Positions 16,261 to 25,084 of a stretch of DNA of 64,000 bases are shown in pieces. Position numbers and translations under genes: made by a program. The stretch is from Syntrophorhabdaceae bacterium (GTDB lineage: Bacteria > Desulfobacterota > Syntrophorhabdia > Syntrophorhabdales > Syntrophorhabdaceae), in NCBI GenBank assembly GCA_028698615.1, contig JAQVWF010000001.1, forward strand, positions 124,001 to 188,000. Direction: 5' to 3'. A model generated the notes under the pieces. That model searched no databases. It saw nothing but the letters and a program-made list of their open reading frames with translations, and had not been told where the DNA came from. Positions within the stretch are counted from its first letter, which is position 1; the number at the start of each line of letters is the position of its first letter.

Positions 16261-18204
16261 TCAGGCGGGGCCAAGCGTTTTCTTGACATTGGGGGCATCG
16301 AGGAACCGGCACAATCGCGCTTTCGACCGGTCATTGGCGCCTTTCTTGATGTAAAAGCTCAGGGATAGTATCTCCTTTGCCCTTGTGACTGCGACGTAGA
16401 AGAGCCTTTTTTCTTCTTCTGTGTCGTTGCCGTCGCCCTCATCGAAGGACCTTCTCGAGGGGAATATGCCGTCGACGAGGCCGATGAGAAAGACCCTTTC
16501 CCACTCCAGGCCTTTCGCGGAATGGACCGTGGACAGGGTAAGGAATTCGGCGGCATCGTCCTTTGCGTCCTTATCAGGGTCTACTGAGACATCGGCAAGA
16601 AAATCCTTCAAGCTTGTATATCTGCGTGCCATCTGGCCAAGCATGGACAGTTCCTTCGCCTTTCGAGGGTCTTTCTTGTACCTGGTTTCCATTATGGGGC
16701 CGTAATGCTCCAGCACCAGGTCGACCTGGCGGGATGGGGCCATGGACGGAGCACAGACGGTTCGGAGAAGTTTGGTGAAAGAACTCAGCGCCTCAGAGTT
16801 CTTCTGTCCCGAACATAATGGGCTGAAGACCTTTTCAATGATATCCGCCAGGTTTTTGTAATGGCTGATCATCTGGAGAAGCCTTTCAACACCCCTGGCC
16901 CCGACACCGGGAAGAAGAAGGAGTACCCGCTGCCAGGCCAGTTCGTCGGCGGGGTTTGCCACAACCCTCAGGTAGGATATCACGTCGCGGACATTTGCCA
17001 TTTCATAGAATTTGCGGCCGCCGAAGAGCTTGAAACGTATACCCCGTTTCACCAGCTCCGCCTGAAGGGGCATGGAGGCGAAGGCGGTCCTGAAGAGGAC
17101 GGCCATCTCTCTCAGGAGGACGCCTTTCGACTTCAGGGTGTAAATCTTGCCGGCCAACCGGGAGGCCTCTTCGTAGACATCGGCGAAGCGTGAGACGACA
17201 GGTGGTCTGCCCACGGTCCCGGTGGCGGAGACAAGGCGCTTTTCGAACTTGTGGGACATGTTCTTAAGGATGGCGTTGCCAACGTCGAGGATGGACTGGG
17301 TGCTCCGGTAATTTTCCTGCAGCATGATGACCCTGCATCCCGGGAACTCGCCGGGAAACCGCAGGATGTTCATATGATCGGCGCCGCGGAAACCGTAAAT
17401 GCTCTGCGCGTCGTCGCCCACCACCATCACGTTCCCATGCTCAGCGGAAAGAAGCCGGACAATGTCGGCCTGTACGCCGTTCGTGTCCTGGAACTCATCG
17501 ACCATGATGTACCTGTATTGCGACGACAGCTTTTTTCTTATTGCATCGATCCCGAGCACGACCCTCAGGTAAACGAGGAGGTCGTCGTAATCGACGCAGT
17601 TGTTCCTGAGCTTGTATTCGGCGTATTCCTTCTGCACGGTTCTGATCTCGCCTATGCGGTCCTCGTAGTCCGCGTATGCCTTCAGGATCGCATCATCAAC
17701 ATCCATTCCCTTGTTGACGCAGAGACTGAAGACATTCTTGAGCTCGTTCTTTCTCGGGAACTCCTTGTCGCTGTCATATCCCATTTTGTTGCAGCAGCGG
17801 CGGATCGCCTCCTCGGCGTCGCCTTCGTCATAGATGGTGAAGGAGTTTGAGAGGCCGAGATCTTTGCTGTGCACCCTCAGGACCTTGCTTGCAAAGGAGT
17901 GAAAGGTTCCGCCCTCTATCCTGGAACAGCGCGGGTCGTTTCGCGAGGCACGTTCGATCATCTCCTGTGCGCTTCGACGGGTGAAGGTAAGAAGGAGGAT
18001 GGATTCCGGGTCTATGTCTTTCTGAACAAGGTAAAGGGAACGATATTCTATGACCCGTGTCTTGCCGCTTCCTGCTCCGGCAATGACAAGGACAGGTCCC
18101 TCGGTGGTGGTGACCGCCTCATACTGGGATGAATTGAGCTGTGCCTCGAGATCTTGCATAATGGGGATCATGTTGTGTACCAAGCTTTCCTTCCGGGTCA
18201 TCAT
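16261..18204 (-). CDS. UvrD/Rep/PcrA-family superfamily I DNA helicase
   Basis: A 647-residue ATP-dependent 3'-5' DNA helicase. It shows LNSSQYEAV (Q motif), AGAGSGKT (Walker A), TFTRRSAQEM (Ia), YIMVDEFQDTN (Walker B, motif II), GDDAQSIYGFRGA (III), QENYRST (IV), STVHSAKGLEWERVFLIG (V) and VAVTRAKEILSL (VI). It is shorter than E. coli UvrD and closer to Rep/PcrA in size; the exact role in repair or replication restart is not resolved. Several ATGs lie close together at the start (18204, 18201, 18171), none with a strong ribosome site. Confidence 0.9.
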   Translation of the reverse strand: MMTRKESLVHNMIPIMQDLEAQLNSSQYEAVTTTEGPVLVIAGAGSGKTRVIEYRSLYLVQKDIDPESILLLTFTRRSAQEMIERASRNDPRCSRIEGGTFHSFASKVLRVHSKDLGLSNSFTIYDEGDAEEAIRRCCNKMGYDSDKEFPRKNELKNVFSLCVNKGMDVDDAILKAYADYEDRIGEIRTVQKEYAEYKLRNNCVDYDDLLVYLRVVLGIDAIRKKLSSQYRYIMVDEFQDTNGVQADIVRLLSAEHGNVMVVGDDAQSIYGFRGADHMNILRFPGEFPGCRVIMLQENYRSTQSILDVGNAILKNMSHKFEKRLVSATGTVGRPPVVSRFADVYEEASRLAGKIYTLKSKGVLLREMAVLFRTAFASMPLQAELVKRGIRFKLFGGRKFYEMANVRDVISYLRVVANPADELAWQRVLLLLPGVGARGVERLLQMISHYKNLADIIEKVFSPLCSGQKNSEALSSFTKLLRTVCAPSMAPSRQVDLVLEHYGPIMETRYKKDPRKAKELSMLGQMARRYTSLKDFLADVSVDPDKDAKDDAAEFLTLSTVHSAKGLEWERVFLIGLVDGIFPSRRSFDEGDGNDTEEEKRLFYVAVTRAKEILSLSFYIKKGANDRSKARLCRFLDAPNVKKTLGPA

Positions 18205-18333
18205 GGCTGATCCATGAAACCGATATTAAAGTACACAACGCGGGTCTTTGTCCAGACCTTAAGCGGCAGGGCCCGCTGGACTGGTGCGGTGATATGGCAC
18301 TTCGTTGCGGTGTTGATCTATGGCAGGGGTACC

Positions 18334-18507
18334 TTAAACGACCGGCCGGATGCCGGCGTCTTCTGCGACATCCGCCTCGTCATTCCGCGGGGGTTCATGA
18401 CCGACATATATGATCTGATTACAGCAAACCGCAATGAACCTGCTCCCAAAAAGGATGATGTTCACTTCTTTTCCGCAATGAGGACACTTCTTCTTTGCCA
18501 ATTTCAC
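18334..18507 (-). CDS. Possible small zinc-ribbon-like protein
   Basis: The minus strand reads a 57-residue protein starting at GTG 18507, with a GGGA element upstream. It has KKKCPHCGKEV near the N-terminus and a second Cys pair (Cys 28, 29), which could make a degenerate zinc knuckle. It lies 130 bp upstream of the helicase gene on the same strand. A competing plus-strand frame (18214-18558) has no recognisable motif. The rest of the 18205-18782 gap shows nothing clear. Support is modest and rests on the CPHCG motif. Confidence 0.35.
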   Translation of the reverse strand: MKLAKKKCPHCGKEVNIILFGSRFIAVCCNQIIYVGHEPPRNDEADVAEDAGIRPVV

Positions 18508-18782
18508 CGCCTGTCCCTGCTGCCTGAAGTTTGCTGTCCTGCGAAGCTAAAGAAATAATCTAACATGGATCAAAGAAGCATGCATTGCTGATTTAATGGC
18601 TAAATAATATGGGTATGCTTACCATATACAGTTGCGTCTTGCAAGGTCAGCTTTATTTGAAAAGAACCGCCCCCTTGGGGTATAATATTCACAACGTTGA
18701 CCCTGTCAGCGGGTTTCTTGCAAGAAGGTGATCCCAGGTAGTCCATCTCGACAATATCTATGAAAAAGAGAAGAACGCTCTT

Positions 18783-19520
18783 TTGAGCCGTGTGGGCAAT
18801 GACCCGGTTTCCTTTGTGCGCCGCTGGTTCTCAGATGCCGACCGGGAGGTCGCCGGGTTCATCGCATCCCAGTTTGCCTATGGGAGGATCGAGGTCTTCA
18901 TGGGCTTTCTGGAGAGACTTTTCGGTCTGATGGGGAATGGGCCCCAACGCTTTGTCGAAAGCGGTTCATGGGAAGGCTTGAAAGGGTTTTACTACCGGTT
19001 CCAGAAGGAGAACGACCTCATCTATCTCTTCGATGCACTGCACCGGATCGTTGGCGACCACGGGTCGCTTGGCGCCATGTTCCGCTCCTTTTATGACGGT
19101 GATACCTGCCGGGCCATCTGGCGCATTCGCGGGGAATACCTGCCCCGCGACGACAGGCTCACCTTCTTTTTCCCCAGGCCGTCGTCGGCGGGGGCGCAGA
19201 AGCGCTGGAACATGTACCTGAGGTGGATGGTGAGAAAGGACGAGATAGATATCGGTATCTGGGACTTCATCAATACGGCTGACCTGACGGTGCCCCTGGA
19301 TACACATATATATAAGATAGGAAGATGCCTTGGCTGGACCACGCAGAGGACGCCTTCGTACCGGGCCGCGCGGGAGGTTACGGAAGCCCTCAAACGTTAC
19401 TGCCCGTCGGACCCCCTGAAGTACGACTTTTTCCTCTGCCATGGCGTTGGCATCGGGGCGGGGTGCACAGGGAAGAGAAGCGGGAGATGCAGGGAGAGGT
19501 GTGCCGTCTATGAGATTTAG
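18783..19520 (+). CDS. TIGR02757 (DUF2400) family protein
   Basis: The 245-residue protein carries the family hallmarks: DREVAGFIASQFAYGR, a KRWNMYLRWMVRKDEIDIGIW block, and VPLDTHIYKIGRCLGWTT before a KYDFFLCHGVGIGA end. The middle resembles helix-hairpin-helix DNA glycosylases, but catalysis has not been shown as far as I know. The start is uncertain. The first usable codon is TTG 18783, yet the frame upstream to 18732 still reads family-like sequence (LDNIYEKEK) with no ATG, GTG or TTG. It overlaps rimO by 11 bp, so the two are probably co-transcribed. Confidence 0.85.
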   Translation: MSRVGNDPVSFVRRWFSDADREVAGFIASQFAYGRIEVFMGFLERLFGLMGNGPQRFVESGSWEGLKGFYYRFQKENDLIYLFDALHRIVGDHGSLGAMFRSFYDGDTCRAIWRIRGEYLPRDDRLTFFFPRPSSAGAQKRWNMYLRWMVRKDEIDIGIWDFINTADLTVPLDTHIYKIGRCLGWTTQRTPSYRAAREVTEALKRYCPSDPLKYDFFLCHGVGIGAGCTGKRSGRCRERCAVYEI

Positions 19521-20775
19521 AATTGTCAGCCTCGGATGCCCCAAGAACCTCGTGGAATCGGAATATATAACGGGCAAGCTCTGCTCAGCGGGGCACACGA
19601 TCGGTGACGAGGGCGAGACGATCATCATCAATACCTGTGCCTTTATCGCCGAAGCGGCCCGCGAGTCCATCGAGACCATCCTGGAGGCGGCAAAGCAGGA
19701 AGGGAAGAAGATAGTGGTCACGGGCTGTCTTGTCGAGCGCTACCGCGAAGAGCTTATGAACCTCCTTCCCGAGGTGGACGTCTTCGTGGGCAGGGCTTGT
19801 TACAGCGACATAGAACACATTGTCGAGAAGAGGGGCTTCTATCACCGGGAGGGCAATTTCTCAGAGACCTTTCCCCGGCAGGTGCTGACCAGGCGGCCGA
19901 CGGCCTATCTCAAGATACAGGAGGGCTGCGACAACCGTTGCCATTACTGCACCATACCGGCTATTCGCGGCGGGCTTGCAAGCAGGGCCGGAAAGGATGT
20001 CATCGGGGAGTTCCGCTGGCTTCTCGATGAGGGCTACCGGGAGATAAACATTATCGGCCAGGACATTACCTCCTATGGAAAAGACGCCGGCCGGAAACAG
20101 GGGTTGATGGAGCTTGTTGGTTCGCTTCTCCGGGAAAAGGGCGATTATCACCTGCGGCTTCTCTACATGCACCCGAAGGGGGTCACGGAAGGCCTCATCG
20201 AGCTCATGGGGAGCGACCCGAGGATGATACCCTACCTCGATATCCCGATCCAGCATTCCGAAGACCGCATTCTTTCCCTCATGGGCAGGGGACATACGAA
20301 GGCTTATCTCGAAGATGTCCTCGGAATGATGAGACGGCGCATGCCGGGGGCGGTGCTCCGGACATCGATCATCGTCGGCTTCCCGACGGAAAGCGACGAA
20401 GAATTTGATTCCCTTGTCTCTTTCGTTCACCTATACCAGTTCGATATGCTCGGCGCCTTCATGTATTCGAGGGAGGAAGGCACCGTGGCGCACAAGCTTA
20501 AGGGACAGATCAGGAAAGGGATAAAGCGCCAGCGCTACAACCGTCTCATGGAGGCGCAGAAGGAGATATCGCGCGCCCGCCTCGCGGGCCTTCTCGGGAA
20601 GACCGTCAGGGTTGTCGTCGAGGACGTCGAGGCAAGCCCGAAAGTCGGCAGAATGCTCACGCAGGCGCCCGATATCGATGGAGTCGCCTTCTTGAGCGGG
20701 CAGTGCGTCCCCGGAGAAATATGCGAGGGGAAGGTAATGAAAACACTTGATTATGATGTTGTTGTGGAAGTATAG
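19510..20775 (+). CDS. rimO: Ribosomal protein S12 methylthiotransferase RimO
   Basis: This radical-SAM enzyme adds a methylthio group to Asp-88 of ribosomal protein S12. The 421-residue protein has the UPF0004 domain with Cys10, Cys43 and Cys73 for the auxiliary cluster. The radical-SAM motif CDNRCHYC (Cys140, 144, 147) follows, then a C-terminal TRAM domain (VRVVVEDVEASPKVGRM...GEICEGKV). SLGCPKNLVESE at the start is characteristic of RimO rather than MiaB. ATG 19510 lies inside the end of the TIGR02757 gene, and lysS follows 32 bp downstream. Confidence 0.95.
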   Translation: MRFRIVSLGCPKNLVESEYITGKLCSAGHTIGDEGETIIINTCAFIAEAARESIETILEAAKQEGKKIVVTGCLVERYREELMNLLPEVDVFVGRACYSDIEHIVEKRGFYHREGNFSETFPRQVLTRRPTAYLKIQEGCDNRCHYCTIPAIRGGLASRAGKDVIGEFRWLLDEGYREINIIGQDITSYGKDAGRKQGLMELVGSLLREKGDYHLRLLYMHPKGVTEGLIELMGSDPRMIPYLDIPIQHSEDRILSLMGRGHTKAYLEDVLGMMRRRMPGAVLRTSIIVGFPTESDEEFDSLVSFVHLYQFDMLGAFMYSREEGTVAHKLKGQIRKGIKRQRYNRLMEAQKEISRARLAGLLGKTVRVVVEDVEASPKVGRMLTQAPDIDGVAFLSGQCVPGEICEGKVMKTLDYDVVVEV

Positions 20776-20807
20776 AAGTATATCGCCAATTAAAAATTGA
20801 GGGCAAG

Positions 20808-22271
20808 ATGGAACCGATAAATGAACTCTATGCCGTACGCAAGGAAAAAGAAAAAAGTCTGAGAGAACAGGGCATTGAAACCTATCCCCAGGACCGGGGC
20901 CCCTATATCACCACAAAAGAGGTTGAAGAGAGGTTTGGCTCCCTGGGCACGGAAGACCTGGAAAAGAGCGAAGAACGCGTTGCCATCGCCGGGCGTATCA
21001 TGGCCTTCCGCGATTTCGGAAAGAGCTCCTTTATCCACGTGCAGGACAGGAAGGGTAAGATGCAGGCGTATGTCCGCAAGGACATGTTGAAGACCCCCGC
21101 CTACGACATATTCAAAAAGTTCGATATTTGCGATATCGTGGGCCTTGAAGGCAAGGTCTTCAAGACAAGAACGGGCGAACTGACGGTGCTTGCCGACACG
21201 ATGAAGCTCCTCACCAAGTCGCTGCGCCCCCTTCCCGAGAAATGGCACGGGCTCAAGGACGTGGAGGAACGCTACCGCAAGCGCTACCTCGACCTCATAG
21301 TCAACGAAAAGGTGCGCGATGTCTTCACGACGCGGGCGAAGATCATCGACTATATCAGGCGCTATTTCGTCGAGCGCGATTTCATCGAGGTGGAGACGCC
21401 CATGATGCAGGTCATACCCGGAGGCGCTACGGCCAAACCCTTCGTCACCCACCACAACGCCATGGGCATGGACCTTTTCCTCAGGATAGCCCCGGAACTC
21501 TACCTCAAGCGCCTTGTTGTCGGCGGTTTCGAGCGCGTCTTCGAGATAAACCGCAACTTCCGCAACGAAGGCATCTCGGTCCGCCACAACCCGGAATTCA
21601 CCATGCTCGAATACTACCAGGCATACGCCACCTACGAAGACCTCATGGCCCTCACCGAAGATATGGTCTCTTCTCTGGTCAAGGAACTCTTCGGCACATA
21701 CACCATTACATATAACGAGCAGCAGATCGACTTTACCCCGCCGTGGAGAAAGATCACGATGGCTGACGCCATGGCCGAGTTCGGCAATTTCGACCTGAGC
21801 GCCCTCGATGACCCTGCCCGCCTATCCGCATACGCGAAGGACCTTGAGATCGAGGGGGCCGACAAGGATTCCCGTGGTAAGCTCATCACGAAGATCTTCG
21901 AGGAACTTTGCGAAAAGAAGCTCATCCAGCCGACCTTTATCACCCATTACCCCATAGAGGTTTCCCCCCTCGCTAAACGCAGCACCGAAAATCCCGATAT
22001 CACCGAGCGCTTTGAGCTCTATATGTCGGGCATGGAGATCGCGAACGGTTTCAACGAACTGAACGACCCGGAAGACCAGCGTCAGCGCTTCGAGCTCCAG
22101 ATAAAGGAGAAGGAAGAGGGCGCCGCTCTCGACGATGACTACATCACGGCATTGGAATACGGCCTTCCCCCGACCGCCGGTCAGGGCATCGGCATAGACC
22201 GGCTGACCATGCTGCTCACCGACAGCGCATCGATACGGGAAGTCATCCTTTTTCCGCTCCTGCGACCGTAA
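20808..22271 (+). CDS. lysS: Lysyl-tRNA synthetase, class II
   Basis: The 487-residue protein charges tRNA-Lys. An N-terminal OB-fold (about residues 55-150: VAIAGRIMAFRDFGKSSFIHVQD) binds the anticodon. The class II core shows motif 1 (FIEVETPMMQ), motif 2 (FEINRNFRNEGIS...HNPEFTMLEYYQAY) and motif 3 (GQGIGIDRLTMLL). Length and motif order are normal. The ATG follows GAGGGCAAG. It sits between rimO and a diaminopimelate-decarboxylase-like gene on the same strand. Confidence 0.96.
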   Translation: MEPINELYAVRKEKEKSLREQGIETYPQDRGPYITTKEVEERFGSLGTEDLEKSEERVAIAGRIMAFRDFGKSSFIHVQDRKGKMQAYVRKDMLKTPAYDIFKKFDICDIVGLEGKVFKTRTGELTVLADTMKLLTKSLRPLPEKWHGLKDVEERYRKRYLDLIVNEKVRDVFTTRAKIIDYIRRYFVERDFIEVETPMMQVIPGGATAKPFVTHHNAMGMDLFLRIAPELYLKRLVVGGFERVFEINRNFRNEGISVRHNPEFTMLEYYQAYATYEDLMALTEDMVSSLVKELFGTYTITYNEQQIDFTPPWRKITMADAMAEFGNFDLSALDDPARLSAYAKDLEIEGADKDSRGKLITKIFEELCEKKLIQPTFITHYPIEVSPLAKRSTENPDITERFELYMSGMEIANGFNELNDPEDQRQRFELQIKEKEEGAALDDDYITALEYGLPPTAGQGIGIDRLTMLLTDSASIREVILFPLLRP

Positions 22272-22359
22272 AAAGGGCGTACGGACTTTTATCGACAGTC
22301 TGTCAAAGATACAATGTTTCTGATGTTTATACTGACCGTTCCGGAGCGGGGAGGCAAGC

Positions 22360-23952
22360 ATGGACATTGGCAGGAGAGGGTTCATCAAGTATGGCGTTCT
22401 TGGTGTGGGAGCCGCTGCACTGCTGGGGTCGGGTGCGAGGATGGCGGCGGGGGCGCCGGTACCGGCGCCTGACGCGGGGTATGGAGGTTTTGTGAAACCG
22501 TCGGGAAAAGAGGCCTATCTAGCGGACCGCTCCCTCGCGTGGTGGATCGACCGGTTTCAGCTTCCTTTGCATATCTATTCCGCCGACGTCATAGCCCGGA
22601 ATGTACGGGCTTTCAGGAAGGTCTTTCAAGATCTCTATCCAAAAGGCCAAGTACGGTTTGCCGCAAAGGCATGCGCCCATCCGGAGGTGTTCCGGATCGT
22701 CCTCAAGGAAGGAGCCGGGATCGACGTGGCCTCCTATTATGAAACCCGCTGCGCTCTCACGTCAGGGGCCCCTCCTGAAGAGCTCGATCTCAACGGGAAT
22801 TGCAAGGAGGATTTTCTCATTGCCCGGGCGGTCGAGACGAATATGCTCATCGTGGCCGACAGCATCGAGGAATTTGAGATCATCTCGGGGATCGCAAAAC
22901 AGATGGGAAAGAGTCCCCGGGTCATCATGAGGCTCAGCGGGTTCGAACTGGGCCATGTCACCGCGGAGGCGGTCTTCACCGCGGGTAAATGGACAAAGTT
23001 CGGGGCCAGCCTCGATGACATACCTCAATTCCTGAAGACGCTGGACAGCCACCCCCATATCCGCTTTCTTGGTTTTCACACCCATATCGGCTCCCAGATC
23101 ACCGACCTTGCCCCCTACCTCGCCGTGCTGGGAACGATGATCGAGCTGGGGCATCTCCTGGGAGAGACGGGCAGGAAGTGCGGGATCATCAACATCGGGG
23201 GCGGTTTTCCCATCTCCTACGTGACAAAAGAGGAATGGAACGGGTTTCTGGAGAGGGTGAGGGATGGATATACAGCGTCGCAGAAGGGGGACTTGAGCCG
23301 CATCTTTATCTGGAACAACCGCACGGGAGGTTTCGAGCGGGGATCGGACGGCAGGATCGATACGTCGCACTGGAACGACGACACATTCTATTCCCCGTAT
23401 CCCAAGGAAAAAATGGTGGAGGCCATACTCAAAGGCACGGTGAAGGTCCGGGGAAAGGATGTCAATACCGTCCTCGCCCTCAAGGCCCTGGGGGAGCCCG
23501 CGCTTGTTGTCGAACCGGGCCGGAGTATCGTGGGGGACTCGGCCGTCACCCTTGCCCGGGTGTCCCAGGTGAGAAAGATCGGCACGTGGCATAACCTCAT
23601 GAGCCTCGAGATGGGAGTGACCAATTTCGGAGAGGCCCTCGTGTACATGCCCGTCAACCGCTGGGAGATCATAAACGACCATGACCGCAGGGACGCCGAG
23701 CCCTTTGAGGCCTTTGCGGCAGGCAACCTGTGTTTTTCCGGGGACATGCTGGCGAAGTACAAGGTGTCCCTCCAGAGACGACCCGTGAGGGGTGACGTGA
23801 TCCTCATTCACGATACCGGCTCCTACGGCCCCCAGTTCTTCGCCTCCAACGCGAACTCCTTTCCCCGTCCGGCCCGTGTCCTGGTGGAGGCTGACGGCAA
23901 GCTGACAGTGATGAGACGCAGGGACACCTACGAGGACATCTTCTCCCTGTGA
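22360..23952 (+). CDS. Tat-exported diaminopimelate decarboxylase-like PLP protein
   Basis: The 530-residue protein opens with a twin-arginine signal (GRRGFIKYGVLG, Arg5-Arg6, then a hydrophobic stretch and an Ala-rich cleavage region). The body is a fold-type III PLP decarboxylase: AAKAC with the PLP lysine at Lys103, HTHIGSQI, IINIGGGFPISY, EPGRSIVGDS and the CFSGD variant of the active-site Cys-x-Ser-x-Asp motif. Relatives decarboxylate meso-diaminopimelate, lysine, ornithine or arginine in the cytosol; the substrate here is unknown. A canonical lysA exists at 58393, so this is not the biosynthetic enzyme. GGGGAGG precedes the ATG; the stop overlaps dus by 4 bp. Confidence 0.82.
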   Translation: MDIGRRGFIKYGVLGVGAAALLGSGARMAAGAPVPAPDAGYGGFVKPSGKEAYLADRSLAWWIDRFQLPLHIYSADVIARNVRAFRKVFQDLYPKGQVRFAAKACAHPEVFRIVLKEGAGIDVASYYETRCALTSGAPPEELDLNGNCKEDFLIARAVETNMLIVADSIEEFEIISGIAKQMGKSPRVIMRLSGFELGHVTAEAVFTAGKWTKFGASLDDIPQFLKTLDSHPHIRFLGFHTHIGSQITDLAPYLAVLGTMIELGHLLGETGRKCGIINIGGGFPISYVTKEEWNGFLERVRDGYTASQKGDLSRIFIWNNRTGGFERGSDGRIDTSHWNDDTFYSPYPKEKMVEAILKGTVKVRGKDVNTVLALKALGEPALVVEPGRSIVGDSAVTLARVSQVRKIGTWHNLMSLEMGVTNFGEALVYMPVNRWEIINDHDRRDAEPFEAFAAGNLCFSGDMLAKYKVSLQRRPVRGDVILIHDTGSYGPQFFASNANSFPRPARVLVEADGKLTVMRRRDTYEDIFSL

Positions 23953-25004
23953 GCAGATCAACGCACTCCATCCGCGTTCGGGGTCTCGAGATACACCCGC
24001 CGCTCCTCCAGGCGCCGATGGCGGGGCTCACCCACAGCGCCTTGAGGCAGATCGTGTCGGGATTCGGCGGGGTCGGCCTCCTGTCGACGGAAATGCTTCT
24101 TGCAAAGAGGCTGCCCACCGAGAACCCCGGTATGTCTCCTTACCTGGTAAGGACAGCTGAGGAAAGGCCACTTTCCTATCAGCTCCTCGTTTCCGGGGAC
24201 ATGGACCTCGCCCCGGCCATGGACAAGCTCCATGATCTTCAGGCCGATGTGATTGACCTCAACATGGGCTGCCCCGATTGGTCCGTGGGGAGGTCGGGGG
24301 CAGGATTCGCCCTGATGGAGAATCCGGAAAATGCCCGCCGCCTGGTCGGTGCCGCGAGAAAAGGGACGGAGCTTCCCCTCACAGCGAAGATCCGTCTCGG
24401 CGTTGAACTTGACGAACCGCGGTTGAAGGATTTTTGTGCCATGCTCGAAGGCGAGGGCATCGATATGCTTTCCATCCATGCCCGGCTGAAGAAGGAGCCC
24501 TTTGCAAGAAGGCCGAAATGGGAATGGGTAGCCAGGGTAAAGGAATGGCTTGGTATCCCCGTTATAGCCAATGGCGGCATATTCACGGTGGAAGATGCAA
24601 GGGATTGTTTGCGCGCGTCCGGCGCGGACGGACTCATGCTCGGTCGCGGGGCGGTCGTCAGGCCCTGGCTTTTCGCTGAAATTGCCCGGGACGTGTATGG
24701 CTGCGGCATTGCCAGGCCCTCAGTCTCTCTGCCCCTTATCTATGGCAGATTCATGGATCTCATAAAGGAACTTTTCCCGGCAGAGCGTCAACTCGGCAGA
24801 CTTAAGGAATTCACCCACCACTTCGCCGGGAACTACAAATTCGGTCACCAGCTCAGTTCGCGCATTCAGGGCAGCCGCAGCATGACGCAGGCCCACGAGA
24901 GGGCAGCCGCTTTCTTCGAAGAGAACACGGAAGACCCCCGGGCACGACGAATGTCCACCAACGAACTCAGGGGTGCCGGGGCGCGGGGAATATGCCAAAC
25001 CTGA
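23949..25004 (+). CDS. tRNA-dihydrouridine synthase
   Basis: This FMN-dependent enzyme reduces uridine to dihydrouridine in the tRNA D-loop. The 351-residue TIM-barrel protein has the opening LQAPMAGLT, the catalytic Cys108 in LNMGCPDW, a K-x-R-L-G segment (LTAKIRLGV), IHAR and a phosphate-binding NGGIF...GLMLGRGAVVRPW. It is closest in feel to the DusB/DusC group, but the sub-family is not assigned. The GTG start overlaps the preceding stop (GTGA), implying coupling to the Tat-exported PLP protein. Confidence 0.92.
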   Translation: MSRSTHSIRVRGLEIHPPLLQAPMAGLTHSALRQIVSGFGGVGLLSTEMLLAKRLPTENPGMSPYLVRTAEERPLSYQLLVSGDMDLAPAMDKLHDLQADVIDLNMGCPDWSVGRSGAGFALMENPENARRLVGAARKGTELPLTAKIRLGVELDEPRLKDFCAMLEGEGIDMLSIHARLKKEPFARRPKWEWVARVKEWLGIPVIANGGIFTVEDARDCLRASGADGLMLGRGAVVRPWLFAEIARDVYGCGIARPSVSLPLIYGRFMDLIKELFPAERQLGRLKEFTHHFAGNYKFGHQLSSRIQGSRSMTQAHERAAAFFEENTEDPRARRMSTNELRGAGARGICQT

Positions 25005-25084
25005 ACCACGTTTCCTGGTCCCGCAACAGGCCTTCACGTCTCCTTTCCTTTTCCGCCGGCTTGTGGTAAGACATTAGCACTTTT

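Noticed and set aside
16093-16368. Overlapping plus-strand frames downstream of the UvrD-type gene
   Set aside because: They run into the antisense of the helicase C-terminus and have no motif.
18214-18558. 114-codon plus-strand frame
   Set aside because: The sequence is low in motifs, has no ribosome site, and the opposite strand reads a CPHCG-bearing small protein over the same DNA.
22762-23961. 399-codon open frame on the minus strand
   Set aside because: It lies opposite the PLP decarboxylase-like gene and shows no family features.
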